Below, piece after piece: positions 16,853-28,696 of a stretch of DNA of 64,000 nt. The DNA is taken from positions 1 through 64,000 of the forward strand of contig CAJJCA010000013.1 of assembly GCA_905182575.1 (NCBI GenBank). Reading direction: 5' to 3'. This DNA is from an uncultured Flavobacteriaceae bacterium. Its GTDB lineage: Bacteria; Bacteroidota; Bacteroidia; Flavobacteriales; Flavobacteriaceae. The notes under the pieces are model-generated. The model was given only the letters and a program-made list of their open reading frames with translations, did not search any database and had not been told where the DNA came from. A program made the translations under genes and the position numbers. The number at the start of each line of letters is the position of its first letter. The first letter of the stretch is position 1.

Positions 16853-19800
16853 ATGAAAACAATATTCAATCTGTCTTTAATAGCAATGCTTAGTATGCAA
16901 CTGTTATGGGCTCAAAAAACAATAACAGGGATCATCACAGATGAAACTGGAGTTCCACTTCCCGGAGCAACTGTTATTGAGCTAGGGACAACAAACGGTG
17001 TTTCTTCAGATTTCGATGGAAACTTTGTCATTAATTGGAGAAGAAGCCGCTTTAGAATACAGTTTTGTTGGATATTCTTCTCAAATCATAAAAGACATTG
17101 ATGGCGATCTTCTAAACGTCTCTCTTAACCCTTCGAACGAACTCGATGAGGTTGTTGTAGTTGCTTATGGGGTACAATCTAAAGAATCGATTGTTGGATC
17201 TATCGCAGTGATTTCTGACGCTACAATTCAAGCGCAACAAGCAACAACCATCACCCAAGCACTTCAAGGAAGTATCCCTGGGGTTAATATTATCACTTCG
17301 GGAGGAGTTCCTGGAACCAACCCTATCATAAGAATTAGAGGGATAGGTTCTATCAACGCCGACTCTTCTCCTCTTATTATAGTTGACGGAGCACCTTTTA
17401 ACGGAAACCTTAATAATATCGCCCAAGAACAAGTTGAATCAATCTCCGTTTTAAAAGATGCTTCTTCCACTTCTTTGTATGGATCAAGAGGTGCCAATGG
17501 GGTAATAATCATAACCACTAAATCTGGAACTAAAAGAAGTAAAACCCAATTGACCATAAGCTCTAACTATGGCGTGTCGAACAATGCTTCTGCTTTACAT
17601 GATCTTATAAATGTAGATGACTTTACCAAATACGCATGGGAATCCTCCCGAAATAGTGAACAATATGTGAATGGATTAACTCCAAGCGCAGCGGGATCTA
17701 AAGCTTCTATGAATCTTATTTCTGAACTAAAATACAACCCTTATGGTCTTTCACAGCCTGTGAATACTTCTGGAGAGTTATTGGTCAGTCCAATGTGGGA
17801 TACGGATTGGAAGAAGGCTGTTTTTTCAGAAAATGTAACAAGAAAAGAGCATGGTGTTTCCATAAACGGAGGGGGTGAAAAAACCTCTTTCTATTTTGGT
17901 TCTAATTATCTTAAAGAAGAGGGGCAGGTTAAAACAACTTTCTTTGAGAGAATCGCCACCCGACTAAAAATCGATACCGAAGTAAATGATTTTATCAAAG
18001 CAGGTTTAAACGTTTCTTATACCACCTCGAAACTAAATGCCCCTTCTCAATCCGGAGATGGTCTTCAAGGGGCCATACAATGGCTGTATAGTGTTCCCAA
18101 TTTCTATCCGCTTTACCAAAGAGATGGAAATGGAGGGCTTATCCTAAATTCGGCTGGAGAAAGAATATTTGACTATGGTAATAATCTAACTCAGCTCGTC
18201 AATGGCTCCAGAAGCAATGGCGCTAACGAAAATGCTGTAGGAGCAATTGATAATTATAAATTCATCACCAATCGGACCAGTACGACGATGAATGGGTATT
18301 TTAATGTTAATATTTTTGAGCATTTAAAATTTAGATCAGATGTATTTTACGAGCGATCTTCCTACGATAATTTCTCTTATTCAGACAACAACTTTGGAAT
18401 TGCAGCAAATGTTGATGGAAGAGTTACCCAAAACCGTGACTTTGATACCACGCTCAATTTAACCCAGTCCTTAAATTATAAAACTTATTTTGGTTTAAAC
18501 AGCCTCAACGCCGATGTTATCTTCGAGACTTTAAGATATCAAATTGATGAATTAGGCGCAAGTGGTATCGGCTTTCTTACTAATGTAAACGTATTAAATG
18601 GAAGCACAAGACCAGAAGGTGTTTCAGGCTCAAATACAGAAGAAAGATTAATAAGTTTAATCTCAAGAATTAGCTATAACTACGATAAAAAATACTACCT
18701 AGAAGCCTCGGCAAGAAGAGATGGAAGCACACGCTTTTCTGAAGAGTCCAGATGGGGTAACTTTTATTCTATCGGAGGATCATGGATCGCTTCCGAAGAG
18801 TCTTTTATCAAGGATATTGATTTTATAAATTATTTAAAAATAAAAGCCTCTTATGGGGAACTTGGAAACAATCGAGGGATCGGATACTTTCCCTACCTAC
18901 AACTTTTCGAAACAGGATTTTCTCAAGGAGAGAATCCCGGTGTTTTATCTTCAAGTCCAGTTGACCCCATACTCACTTGGGAAAAAACCGCCATGCTTAA
19001 TTATGGTGTTGAATTTAGAATTTTTGATGGACTGCTCGACGGTTCTGTGGAAATTTATAACAAGGAGTCAATTGATTTAATTTATGACAAACCCTTGGCG
19101 ATTTCTACGGGCAACGATTTTATAAAAACAAACGTCGGATCTTTAAGGAATTATGGTGTTGAATTTTCGTTAAGATCAACAATCATTGATAAAGAAGATT
19201 TTAACTTTAAATCTGGGATTAAACTTCTCATTAGACAATAATGAAATCTCCAAACTATCGCAAAAGGAGTTTATCAAATGACAACAAAAAATGGGAAGTC
19301 GGAAGATCACTCTATGAGTTTTACATCAGAGAATCTGCTGGAGTTGATCCCAACGACGGCTACCTGATGTGGTACAAAGATATCTTAGACACCAATGGTG
19401 AGCCAACGGGTGAAAGAACAATGACTAAAGTATACAGTGAAGCAGATAGATATTATGTTGGAGCCTCTTCCCTACCAGATATTATAGGTGGATTTAACAC
19501 AAGCGTTACTTATAAAAACTTTGACCTTAATGCATTATTTAACTTTAGCTTTGGGTCCTATGTTTATGACCATTCTTATGAGCGCTTAATGAACACTACG
19601 GATATAACTGGCCAGCGCCATGCTGATATCGCGAACCGATGGACAAAGCCTGGAGATGTTACTGATGTTCCACTTTTGTTAAATTCACAAAATTACTTTG
19701 GTGCAACCTCCTCGCGATTTCTATTCAAGAACGATTATATCCGTCTAAAGGCACTTAGCATTGGATACTCTTTTAAGGAAAGTTTTACAGAAAGATTAAA

Positions 19801-19954
19801 CGTAAGCCGGTTTAGATTGTACCTGCAAGGTGATAATATTTTTACTTATCAAACACATAAAGGAATTGACCCTGAACAAGATTTATCAGGAGCGACTAAC
19901 AATAGATCCTATCAGTTGAAAACCTTTTCGTTGGGAGTAAATGTTCAATTTTAA
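16853..19954 (+). CDS. SusC/RagA-family TonB-linked outer-membrane transporter, two frame breaks
   Basis: Second SusC-like protein, about 1030 aa across the breaks. The signal peptide ends QLLWAQ. The regulatory-like domain ([27 protein letters not shown]) is cut by a slip near 17030 and resumes at [10 protein letters not shown]. The plug carries [20 protein letters not shown] and [17 protein letters not shown], and the barrel continues to 19241, where a second slip occurs, then [20 protein letters not shown] and the end LGVNVQF. It is clearly diverged from the first SusC (different plug and barrel), so the pair is not a recent tandem copy. The susD gene follows after 12 bp. Confidence 0.9.
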
Positions 19955-19966
19955 AAGAAATATAAA

Positions 19967-21374
19967 ATGAAAAAAATAATTATTTTAATCTACATTGTCA
20001 TCACTTATCGTTAGTTGTGATAAAGATTATCTAAACGAACCAAAGCCAACTTCTTCAGTTAGCTCCTCTGTTATCTTTACATCAAGAGATGGCGTAAACT
20101 CATTCATCTCTGGGATTTTAAGAGCTTCTCGCCTCGAACTAAATCTTGACAGACTCGATACTGGTGGATTGCCTTCTCTTTATTTCGCAAGAACAGTCAA
20201 AGGAAATGATCTTGTCCTTGGCGTACAATGGTATCGTTTTGACTACAACAATGACAATAGAGACCCAACGGACAAAAGAACTGTTTTTAATTGGGCATTT
20301 CCATATACTCTGATTAATGAATTAAATATTTTAATCAAGGGAATCAATGATAGTGAAGATCTTTCGGAAACAGATAAGGACGAGACCTTGTCACAAGCAC
20401 TAACTTTAAGAGCCTTTTATTACTTCCAATTGGCCATGGAGTTTCAACACACCTACAGCTACGATGCTTCGCTCCCAGCCCCTCCAATCTATACTTCACC
20501 AGCGCTGGAAGGCAAGGCGATGTCAACTCTAACAGAAATGTATACTTTAATATTGTCTGACTTAAATGATGCAGTTGAAAAGGGAGCTGACTCAAGATTG
20601 GACAAATCATATGTTAATAAAAATGTTACCTATGGAATTCTTGCGAGAGTCAACCAAGTTATGGGCAATTGGAGCGCAGCGGAAATAGCTGCTAGTAAAG
20701 CCAGAATTGGTTATTCTTTAAATGCTTCCAATTACAGCAATGGATTTAACAATATCGAGGATGGAGAATGGATCTGGGGAATACCTCAAACAGTCGATCA
20801 AACAATTACGATCAATACGGCTCCTCACTCGTTCTCGGACAACTCAAATAAAATCGGATATGGAGAGGCTTTTTGGAATGAAGATTTTGTCAATAGATTT
20901 TCGGATACCGATGTGAGAAATACCTTTTTCGATTTATTCGGATTGGGAGACAATAGTGGCTCTTACAAAGCAAGAGCATCTAGCAAATTTAAACTCACTT
21001 TTGATCCAGATATTCCACTAATGAGATCTCCCGAAATGTTACTCATTGAAGCTGAGGCAAAAGCACGTCAAGAAAACGATAACGAGGCTGCAACACTGTT
21101 GTTTTCGCTCCAAAAAAACCGTGACCCCAAAGCTGTCGCTTCTGGTAACAGTGGAACGGCATTGATCGATGAGATTTTGGTTGAAAGAAGAAAAGAGCTC
21201 TATGGTGAAATTGGTGTAGAATGGTTTGATGCAAAAAGATTGAGAAAAGGGATCACAAGAACTGGAAACCATAGAGTCAAATCTCCAGGGAATTTATTGC
21301 CTGATGATAAGAAATTCTTTTTAAAAGTTCCACAATCTGAAATTGATGCCAACGATCGCCTCTGTGAATGCTGA
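19967..21374 (+). CDS. SusD/RagB-family nutrient-binding lipoprotein, signal peptide split by a slip
   Basis: The true start is ATG at 19967 (MKKIIILIYIV); a one-base change near 19990 moves the rest of the signal (SSLIVSC) into the next frame, where the mature protein begins CDKDYLNEPKP. It has the classical SusD layout: LRAFYYFQLAMEFQHTY helices, LILSDLNDAVEKGAD, a GEAFWNEDFVNRFSDTDVR loop, and the C-terminal RSPEMLLIEAEAKAR, ILVERRKELYGEIGVEWFDAKR and FFLKVPQSEID motifs. About 468 aa. It partners the SusC directly upstream. A hairpin terminator follows. Confidence 0.92.
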
Positions 21375-21397
21375 TCGATAGTTTTAAAGACTTGTTT

Positions 21398-21428
21398 AAA
21401 AAAACCCGTCCTCGAGACGAGTTTTTTT
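21398..21428 (+). terminator. Rho-independent terminator after second susCD pair
   Basis: Seven A, then CCCGTC, loop CTCGA, GACGAG and seven T; one mismatch in the stem. It lies 24 bases after the susD stop. Confidence 0.85.
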
Positions 21429-21496
21429 ATTTATCATTAATTAGAAAAACCGGAATAAGTGTAAATATATAATCCGTTATTTCTAAATTGCACCCT

Positions 21497-22237
21497 ATGA
21501 AAGAAGGTCAAGAAATATATGGAATACGCGCAATCTTAGAAGCAATCGTTCAGGAGCAACCTCTTGATAAAATTTGGCTTTTAAAAGGACAACAGGGACC
21601 TCTTTTTAAAAGTCTTGAACAGAAAATTCACGAAAATGGTATTTCGCATAGTTATGTCCCAATTGAAAGACTAGAGAGGTTTTCACATGAAAATCATCAA
21701 GGGGCTGTGGCTCGAATTGCTCCCATTCAATTCCAATCTCTAGAAGATTTAATTGAAAAAAATATTAATCAAAAATCGACTTATCTTCTCTTAGACGGCA
21801 TCACCGATACTCGTAATCTAGGCGCCATTCTGAGAACAGCCTCTGCGACGGGTGTAACTGGTGTTGTGCTTCCTCAAACCGGCTCTGCTCCCATTAACGC
21901 AAACACTGTGAAAGCCTCGGCAGGAGGAATATTCTCAGTCCCATTGGTTAAAGTAAATCACCTAAAAGATGCAATTTATATGCTTCAGGCAGCTGAAATA
22001 AAAATTGTTGCAGTAACTGAAAAAACAGATCAAACCCTTTTTGAGAATAATTTTGATAGTAGTGTTGCACTAATTATGGGATCCGAAGAGCGAGGCATAC
22101 ATCCAAGTCTAGTAAAGTTATCAAATGAAAAAGTAATACTACCAATGAATGAAAACATTGGTTCTTTGAATGTAAGCGTTGCTTGCGGTGTAGTACTTTA
22201 TGAAATTCAAAGACAAAGACATCACAACAGCAAATAA
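21497..22237 (+). CDS. rlmB: 23S rRNA (guanosine-2'-O)-methyltransferase RlmB
   Basis: SpoU-class SPOUT methyltransferase that would methylate the ribose of the conserved 23S guanosine 2251. The start is ATG at 21497 (MKEGQEIYGIRAI), as usual in the family, rather than the in-frame TTG nine bases upstream. An N-terminal substrate-binding domain occupies residues 1-75. The SpoU motifs follow in order: DTRNLGAILRTA (motif 1), IMGSEERGI (motif 2) and GSLNVSVACGVVLYE (motif 3, knot). 246 aa, normal length and unbroken. rarA begins 6 bases after the stop, so the two are probably cotranscribed. Confidence 0.93.
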   Translation: MKEGQEIYGIRAILEAIVQEQPLDKIWLLKGQQGPLFKSLEQKIHENGISHSYVPIERLERFSHENHQGAVARIAPIQFQSLEDLIEKNINQKSTYLLLDGITDTRNLGAILRTASATGVTGVVLPQTGSAPINANTVKASAGGIFSVPLVKVNHLKDAIYMLQAAEIKIVAVTEKTDQTLFENNFDSSVALIMGSEERGIHPSLVKLSNEKVILPMNENIGSLNVSVACGVVLYEIQRQRHHNSK

Positions 22238-22243
22238 GTTTCG

Positions 22244-23512
22244 ATGAACACTCCCCTTGCCGAAAGAATGCGTCCAAAAAGCCTCGACGAATACGTCGGG
22301 CAAGAGCATTTAGTTGGACCCTCAGGGACTTTGACCACCATTCTTAAAAGCGGGAATTTACCTTCGATGATTTTATGGGGACCCCCAGGAACTGGAAAAA
22401 CCACTTTGGCAAGATTACTCGCCACGCAAAAGGAAAGACCCTTCTACCAATTATCCGCCATTAACTCTGGCGTTAAAGAAATTCGTGAAATCCTTCAAAA
22501 AGCAGAACATGGTGGTGGACTTTTTACCAAAAAAACCCGATTTTGTTTATTGATGAAATACATCGATTCAGTAAATCTCAACAAGATTCTCTTTTGGGAG
22601 CCGTCGAAAAAGGAAGTGTTACATTAATTGGAGCAACAACAGAAAATCCAAGCTTTGAAGTTATTAATGCTTTGTTGTCAAGATGCCAGGTATACACCCT
22701 ATAATTCTGACAATCACTCAAAAGGAGTAATTGAAAAAGCATTAAAAAAAGAAATACATTGTCTCAAAAGAAAATTGAAATATTGGAAGATGAGGCTTTA
22801 CTGAAAATCTCTGGTGGTGATGCAAGAAAGCTGCTTTCGGCATTAGAACTGATTGCAAACAGCATACCAGAGCCCATAAGAAATCGACAACAATGTTGTG
22901 CTTGAGAAAGTTCAAACAAACATCGCAATGTTTGATAAAAATGGTGATCTGCATTACGATATAATTTCTGCATTTATAAAGTCCATTCGAGGGAGTGATC
23001 CCAATGGAGCTGTCTATTGGCTGGCAAGAATGATTGCGGGAGGAGAAGAAATTAAGTTCATAGCACGAAGAATGTTAATTCTCGCTTCTGAAGATATTGG
23101 CAATGCAAACCCTACTGCTCTGGTACTGGCAAACAACACCTTTCAGACAGTCAATGTACTTGGATTTCCGGAAGCAAGGATTCCGCTAAGTCAATGCGCC
23201 ATCTATTTGGCCTGTTCTGAAAAAAGTAACGCTGCTTATATGGCAATCAATAACGCACAACAAAAAGTGGAAGAAACTGGTGACCTCAGCGTGCCCTTGC
23301 CAATTCGAAACGCTCCTACAAAATTGATGAAGGAACTAGGATATGGAGAAGAATACCAATATGCTCATGATCATTTAAAGAGTTTTGCAGAAATGGAGTT
23401 TTTACCCGAGGACCTTGAAGGTCAAAAGTTTTATGAACCGGGTGAAAACACAAAAGAAGGTCAGTTAAGAAAATTTCTTAAATCCAGATGGGGAGGAAAA
23501 TATAACTATTAG
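22244..23512 (+). CDS. rarA: Replication-associated recombination protein A (RarA/MgsA AAA ATPase), several frame breaks
   Basis: Clamp-loader-like ATPase that acts at stalled replication forks. N-terminal [17 protein letters not shown], Walker [10 protein letters not shown] at residues 46-54 and [13 protein letters not shown] are in frame. A slip near 22530 hides the Walker B segment ([19 protein letters not shown], read in the next frame), followed by [19 protein letters not shown]. More slips occur near 22700, 22755 and 22885. The C-terminal tetramerisation part from 22898 ([33 protein letters not shown]) is intact to the stop. Every domain is present in order, so the breaks are probably errors. 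The 3' end overlaps the convergent trkH stop by three bases. Confidence 0.88.
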
Positions 23513-25005
23513 TTTTTACTCCAGAAAAATGGAGTTAACAAAATCAGTACCGTAAATAGCTCTAAGCGACCGAGTAGCATCAAAAATGAGGACCAAAATT
23601 TTCCAAAAACTGGTAGCTCATTAAAATTACTTGAAGGGCCAAAATCTCCCAAAGCAGGGCCAACATTACCAAGAGAAGACGCTGCTACTCCAATTGCCGA
23701 TTCAAAGTCTAATCCTAGAAATCCAAAAACTAAGCATCCAATTATAAATAATATCATATATATAATAAAAAAACCTAGGATATTTCCTATAATTTCTTGA
23801 TTAACAACTTTTCCTATATAACGAGTTTGAATAATCGCATTAGGATGAAGTGCTTTTTTAAATTCCAAAAGACCACTTTTAATCATAATGAGATGTCTTA
23901 CGATTTTTACACCACCTGAAGTACTTCCAGCAGAACCACCTATAAACATTAAACCGAAAAAAAGGACTTTAAGAAAAGGTGACCAAACAGTGAAGTCAGA
24001 AGTGACGAATCCAGTAGTAGTAATAATTGCAATTACTTGAAATGCAGCATGTCTAATAGAACTTTCCATCTTACCCCAAACCTGAGGATGATCAAAAGAA
24101 TTGTTTTTAAGATCAACTCCAGTAATTATTGTTATAGAAACAATTACAGTTAATATTAAAATTAATTTTAAATAAAGAATGAATTCTTCATCTTTAAATA
24201 ATCGTTTTAAGTTTCCTTTAAAAAAAAAGTAGCTCAGAATGAAATTTGTTCCAGCCAAAAACATAAAAATGATAACGATGTATTGAATCCATGGCAAATG
24301 ATTCCAATGAGCAAGACTGTCATTTTTTGTGGAAAACCCTCCAGACGCCATGGTACTCATCGCATGATTAAGAGAATCAAAAAAAGACATTCCCGCTATA
24401 TATAAAAAAAAAGTCTCTGCAATAGTATATATAATATAAATAAGCCAGAGTCTTTTAGCAGTTTCTGCAATTCTAGGATGTATTTTATCTCCATTTGGAC
24501 CGGAAACTTCAGCAGAAAATAATTGCATACCTCCAATTCCTAATAAGGGAAGTACCGCTATAGCTAAAACGATAATCCCCATGCCTCCAATCCAATGTGT
24601 CATACTTCTCCAAAAAAGAATTCCATATGGTAAAGATTCAATATCTGTAAGTATTGAAGATCCTGTCGCAGTGTAACCTGATACGGATTCAAAAAAAGCA
24701 TCTGGAAGCAAAGGAATAGCTCCGGTAAGTAAAAAAGGGATCATTCCAGTGAAACTAACAAAAATCCATCCCAACGTTACAATGAGGTACCCTTCTCTCT
24801 TTTGAATGTGTTTCTTATGATGTCGTGAAGGCAACATCATTCCGCCTCCCAAAATCATTACCAGAAAAGAAGAAAGTGTGATTTCGAAAGTCACCCCGTC
24901 TTTCATTAAAAGACTCACCAAGGATGCCAAAAGCATTAATCCACCATTGAAGAGTAATAAAACCCCTATAATATGAATGATTATTTTATAATTTAATTTG
25001 GACAT
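23509..25005 (-). CDS. trkH: Potassium uptake protein TrkH (KtrB/TrkH-type channel)
   Basis: 498-aa membrane protein with the four-repeat TrkH architecture. Selectivity-loop sequences are visible: SGYTATGSS, THWIGGMGIIVLAIAVLP, STMASGGFSTKND, TTTGFVTSDF and GSAGSTSGGVKIVRH. The last is the usual GSTSGG gating-loop region. It lies 7 bases after trkA on the same strand, which fits the TrkH pore with the TrkA regulatory subunit. No frame break. It converges on rarA with an overlap of the two stop codons. Confidence 0.95.
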   Translation of the reverse strand: MSKLNYKIIIHIIGVLLLFNGGLMLLASLVSLLMKDGVTFEITLSSFLVMILGGGMMLPSRHHKKHIQKREGYLIVTLGWIFVSFTGMIPFLLTGAIPLLPDAFFESVSGYTATGSSILTDIESLPYGILFWRSMTHWIGGMGIIVLAIAVLPLLGIGGMQLFSAEVSGPNGDKIHPRIAETAKRLWLIYIIYTIAETFFLYIAGMSFFDSLNHAMSTMASGGFSTKNDSLAHWNHLPWIQYIVIIFMFLAGTNFILSYFFFKGNLKRLFKDEEFILYLKLILILTVIVSITIITGVDLKNNSFDHPQVWGKMESSIRHAAFQVIAIITTTGFVTSDFTVWSPFLKVLFFGLMFIGGSAGSTSGGVKIVRHLIMIKSGLLEFKKALHPNAIIQTRYIGKVVNQEIIGNILGFFIIYMILFIIGCLVFGFLGLDFESAIGVAASSLGNVGPALGDFGPSSNFNELPVFGKFWSSFLMLLGRLELFTVLILLTPFFWSKN

Positions 25006-25012
25006 TTCCTAT

Positions 25013-26363
25013 TTATAAAAACAAGCTTTCAATTCGCTTTATTGCTCGTGGCAAACAGCAAACAACAACTCGGTCGCCTGCCTTAATCTGATAATCCCCA
25101 AGGGCAATGACTCCCTCCCCTTCTTTTATAATTCCCCCAATAGTTGCTGTTCTTGGAAAATCAAGATCCTTGATTCTGTAGTTGGCTACTTTAGAAGTTG
25201 GTTTAACAATAAATTCTAAAATTTCTGCATTCAGGTTATTGAGAGTGGTCATGTCAACCACATCTCCCCTTCTTATGTAACGGAAAATTGTATTTGCAGT
25301 TAGAAGTTTTTTATTGATTAAGGTGTCTATACCAATGGCATGTGATAAATGAAAATAATCCATATTCTCAACCAAAGCGATTGTCTTCTTGACACCTTTT
25401 GAACTCGCCATGAGACAAGACATAATGTTGGTTTCTGAATTTTCAGTAACCGAAATAAAAGCATCCATTGATTCTATGGCTTCCTCTTCAAGAAGTTCTG
25501 AGCTTCTACCATCCCCATGAATCACCATGATATCAGGAAGAATTTCTGAAATCTCAAGGGCTTTTAGTTTATTCTGTTCGAGCAGTATGACATTAAACTT
25601 TTTTTCGCATAGATCGCGTGCCGTATTGATCCCGATTTTACTACCCCCTAAGATCATTACGTTTTTGATCGGTTCATTACTTTTCCCGGATAGTTTTTGA
25701 ATTTCATCTACCCCAGCTTTCAAAGTAATAAAGAAAACCGTGTCCCCTGCTTCAAAAACAGTGTCCCCTCGGGGAATCATGGTGTATTGAGTTCCCTTTC
25801 GCTGAATCGCTATGGGCATAAAATGAACATTCGGAAATATTGTTGCTGCTTCCTTGACTGATTTTCCAACAAAGGGAACCTCGTCACCGAGTTTTGTTCC
25901 TATCATTGTGAGGGCTCCTTTTTCGAATTCATAACTGTTACTAAAAGCAGATTGATCTAAAAGCTGTTGAATTTCGACTGCCGCAAGTTCTTCAGGAGAA
26001 ATTAATTCATCTACTCCGATTTTCCTGAAAACTAATGTCATCGGCGGAATTTATAAATTCAATACTTGATATTCTTGCAATCGTACGCTTGCATCCCAAC
26101 TGCTTTGCCATAGCACAAACCATCAGGTTGATTGATTCGTGAGCGGTTACAGCAATAAAAAGGTCGGATTGGCCAGCATTGGATTCCCTTATTAGAGACA
26201 AGGAACTTGCATTTCCTCTAATGGTTTTGATATCCAAGTGCCCCTCGGCATAGTTTAGTCTTTCGCGATCGGTATCGATCAAGGTAATGTCCTGAGATTC
26301 GAAGGAAAGTAGTTTTGCCAAATGAAACCCTACTTCTCCGGCTCCTGCGATGATTATTTTCAT
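25013..26363 (-). CDS. trkA: Trk potassium transporter NAD-binding regulator TrkA, one frame break
   Basis: Peripheral regulator with two tandem RCK modules, each an NAD-binding Rossmann fold (RCK_N) followed by a TrkA_C domain. The first Rossmann motif is at the start (IIIAGAGEVGFHLAKLL), the second at MILGGSKIGINTARDL. RCK_C-type ends include FVGKSVKEAATIFP, DTVFFITLKAG and AGDRVVVCCLP. The frame changes near 26035 between SADD and TLVFRKIGVDELISPEE, within the first RCK module; both sides fit the family, and the total length (about 449 aa) is normal. The ATG at 26363 lies about 100 bp from the divergent ubiE start, so the promoters share one intergenic region. Confidence 0.92.
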
Positions 26364-26453
26364 AATTTAAGTTCGGAAACTTGGCGTAAATATACAAATT
26401 CCTATTAGCTTCTATTTTTAAATCTGATAAATAGAGAACCAATACTTTTATTT

Positions 26454-26461
26454 TATCTTTG
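26454..26461 (+). promoter_or_regulatory. Candidate -7 box of ubiE-porT promoter
   Basis: TATCTTTG matches the Bacteroidota -7 consensus TAnnTTTG. It ends seven bases before the ubiE ATG at 26468, so the transcript would have almost no leader. No convincing -33 TTG is seen. Confidence 0.45.
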
Positions 26462-26467
26462 CAGCAC

Positions 26468-27207
26468 ATGAAAAAACAAGTAGTTCCCTATAAAAACCAA
26501 AAGGAAAATAAAAAAAAACAAGTCCGTCAAATGTTTGACGGTATTTCCAAAGACTACGACTTGCTTAACCGAGTCATTTCTGGAGGAATTGATGTTCGTT
26601 GGCGCAAAAATGTTGTTTCTTATTTAATTCCTGAAAAACCCAAAAAAGATTACTTGATATAACGCCACAGGTACTGCAGATCTGGCGATTGAATTGACTA
26701 AAACCAATGCGGAAGAAATCGTTGGATTGGATATTTCTCCTGGGATGCTTGAAATTGGAAAGCAAAAAGTCACTTCCAAAGGGATGGACAAGGTCATAAA
26801 AATGGTGATTGGAGACAGTGAAAAATTGGATTACAACGATGCTTATTTTGATGCCGTTACGGTTGCCCCTTGGTGTAAGAAACTTTGAGAATCTTGACAA
26901 AGGACTTCAAGAAATCAATCGGGTTTTACAACCCGGAGGAAATTTAGTGATCCTAGAAACTGCTGTGCCCACAAACTTTCCAATGAAGCAGTTTTATGGA
27001 TTCTATACCCAAAAGGTTCTGCCAATCTTAGGATCACTTTTTTCAAAAGACAAAGCAGCCTACCGATATTTATCAGATTCTGCGGCAGCTTTTCCTTTTG
27101 GCAAGGTCTTCAACAATATTTTACTAAAAAATGGGTTTATAGAAGTGAAGGATTTCCCACAAACCTTAGGGGTTGCTTCAATTTACTGTGCAAAAAAACC
27201 AAATTAG
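26468..27207 (+). CDS. ubiE: Demethylmenaquinone methyltransferase UbiE/MenG, two frame breaks
   Basis: Class I SAM methyltransferase that carries out the last step of menaquinone synthesis. ATG at 26468; the N-terminal region has MFDGISKDYDLLNRVISGGID, a family signature. The glycine-rich SAM motif reads DIATGTADLAIE but is scrambled by a slip at 26655. It continues with GLDISPGMLEIGKQKV, a second slip near 26868 at the conserved (F)GVRNFENLDKGL motif, RVLQPGGNLVILE and a C-terminal LGVASIYCAKKPN end. About 246 aa, normal. porT begins inside its 3' end, a pairing common in flavobacteria. Confidence 0.9.
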
Positions 27208-27932
27208 CCCCTTTAAGATTGTTTTATTTGCTTTCCTGATTATCATTGCACAAGTAAGTTGCATCCCTACCATTAGAGAAAGGGTTACCAACTTACCTAA
27301 TTTCGATCAAAAGCCAATCCATTATGGTTACTATGTAGGTTTTAACTCCTATGATTTCAAATTCACCTATAAGGACAACTATTACACGGAAAAACATCCA
27401 GACATTGAGGTGACTTCTTCAACGGGTTTTAACGTTGGCTTGGTGGGAGATCTTAGAATTAATAATTTTTTTAATTTAAGATTTGAACCCGGATTATTCT
27501 ACTCAAAACGAAATTTACTCTATCCAGAGTTTGCGGCCTTCAAAAAAGAGTCTGATCGCAAAAGAGAAGTGGAATCCACCTACATTCACCTGCCTTTAAT
27601 CTTAAAAATAAACGCTAGCTAGGATCAATAATTTCAGGCCATTCATAACCGTTGGAGTATCAACTGATTTTAATTTAGCCAGCAATAACAAGAACGTTGA
27701 TGACAACTTTAATCAGGTTTTTAGAACAGTCAAACAGAGTTATAATTATGAATTGGGCTTTGGCTTTGACTTTTATTTGCTTTACTTCAAGTTTTCTCCT
27801 TCAATTCGTGGTGTTTTTTCAATGCAAAACGAACTGATTCCTGACAACCCTTCAAACGGTAACAGTCCTTGGACTGGGAAAATCAGCAAAATGTTAAGTA
27901 GAGGCTTTATTGTCAACCTAACATTTGAATAA
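27188..27932 (+). CDS. porT: Type IX secretion/gliding protein PorT (outer-membrane beta-barrel), one frame break
   Basis: Predicted outer-membrane barrel of the Por secretion system. A GTG start at 27188, inside the end of ubiE, gives a signal peptide (IVLFAFLIIIAQVSC) directly before the mature protein. The family pattern is visible: HYGYYVGFNSYDFKF, STGFNVGLVGDLRINNFFNLRFEPGL, the YIHLPLILK strand, then after a slip near 27616 FRPFITVGVSTDFNL and the barrel end GFIVNLTFE. About 247 aa in total. The position just after ubiE is the usual flavobacterial one and strengthens the call. Confidence 0.87.
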
Positions 27933-27946
27933 AAGTAATTTTTAAT

Positions 27947-28660
27947 TTAAGGACGATAAATTTCACCAAGAATAATGGCGGTTGCCATCGCTACATTCAA
28001 ACTTTCCGCATGAGACCCATCTGAAGTTGGTGGAATGGTGATTTTTTCATTTAATAATTTTTCAATTTTAGGACTGATCCCATGTGATTCGCTACCCATC
28101 ACAAGCACCCCTTTGGCATCAAAATTTTGAGTGTAATATGAGGTTCCTTTCAAACACGCTCCATAGACAGGGGCAGTATGGTTCTTCAAAAACGTTTCTA
28201 AATCACAATAGTAACATTTTACTCTAGCAATTGAACCCATGGTTGACTGTACTACCTTTGGATTAAAACAATCTACGGTGTCATGACTACAGATGATGTT
28301 TTTAATGCCAAACCAGTCACACAGACGAATGATAGTTCCCAAATTCCCTGGGTCGGAAATAGAATCTAACGCAACAGAAAATTCATCAGAGGAATGTTCT
28401 TTTTGTTCTGGTAATTTAAAAATAGCCAATACAGAACTTGCCGTTGAAAAATGTGTGATTTTATCTAACGAAGCTTGATCAACCTTTGTGTAGGAAACAA
28501 AGTCTAAGTCATTTAAGCTATATACCGCTTGAGGCTTCCATCCTGAATCACAAAATTCGCGAACCACTTTAATACCTTCTGCAACAAAAAGTCCAGTTTT
28601 TGAACGATACTTTTTGCTCGCCAATTGGCGGATTTGTTTTAGTTCATTTTTGCTTAACAT
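27947..28660 (-). CDS. TrmH/SpoU-family RNA 2'-O-ribose methyltransferase
   Basis: 237-aa SPOUT-class methyltransferase. An N-terminal substrate-binding piece (KYRSKTGLFVAEGIKVVREF) is followed by the three SpoU motifs: DSISDPGNLGTIIRLCDWFG, LVMGSESHGISP and HAESLNVAMATAIILGEIY. It belongs to the TrmH/TsnR-like group distinct from RlmB, which is encoded separately at 21497; the target nucleotide cannot be told from sequence. It is unbroken and is transcribed divergently from tamL across a short 36-bp gap. Confidence 0.88.
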   Translation of the reverse strand: MLSKNELKQIRQLASKKYRSKTGLFVAEGIKVVREFCDSGWKPQAVYSLNDLDFVSYTKVDQASLDKITHFSTASSVLAIFKLPEQKEHSSDEFSVALDSISDPGNLGTIIRLCDWFGIKNIICSHDTVDCFNPKVVQSTMGSIARVKCYYCDLETFLKNHTAPVYGACLKGTSYYTQNFDAKGVLVMGSESHGISPKIEKLLNEKITIPPTSDGSHAESLNVAMATAIILGEIYRP

Positions 28661-28670
28661 TCAAATGATG

Positions 28671-28678
28671 TACTTTTG
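28671..28678 (+). promoter_or_regulatory. Candidate -7 box of tamL promoter
   Basis: TACTTTTG matches TAnnTTTG. It lies in the gap between the divergent methyltransferase and tamL. If used, it excludes the TTG at 28676 as start codon and favours TTG at 28697. Confidence 0.45.
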
Positions 28679-28696
28679 AGTTTTAATCTTTCTAAC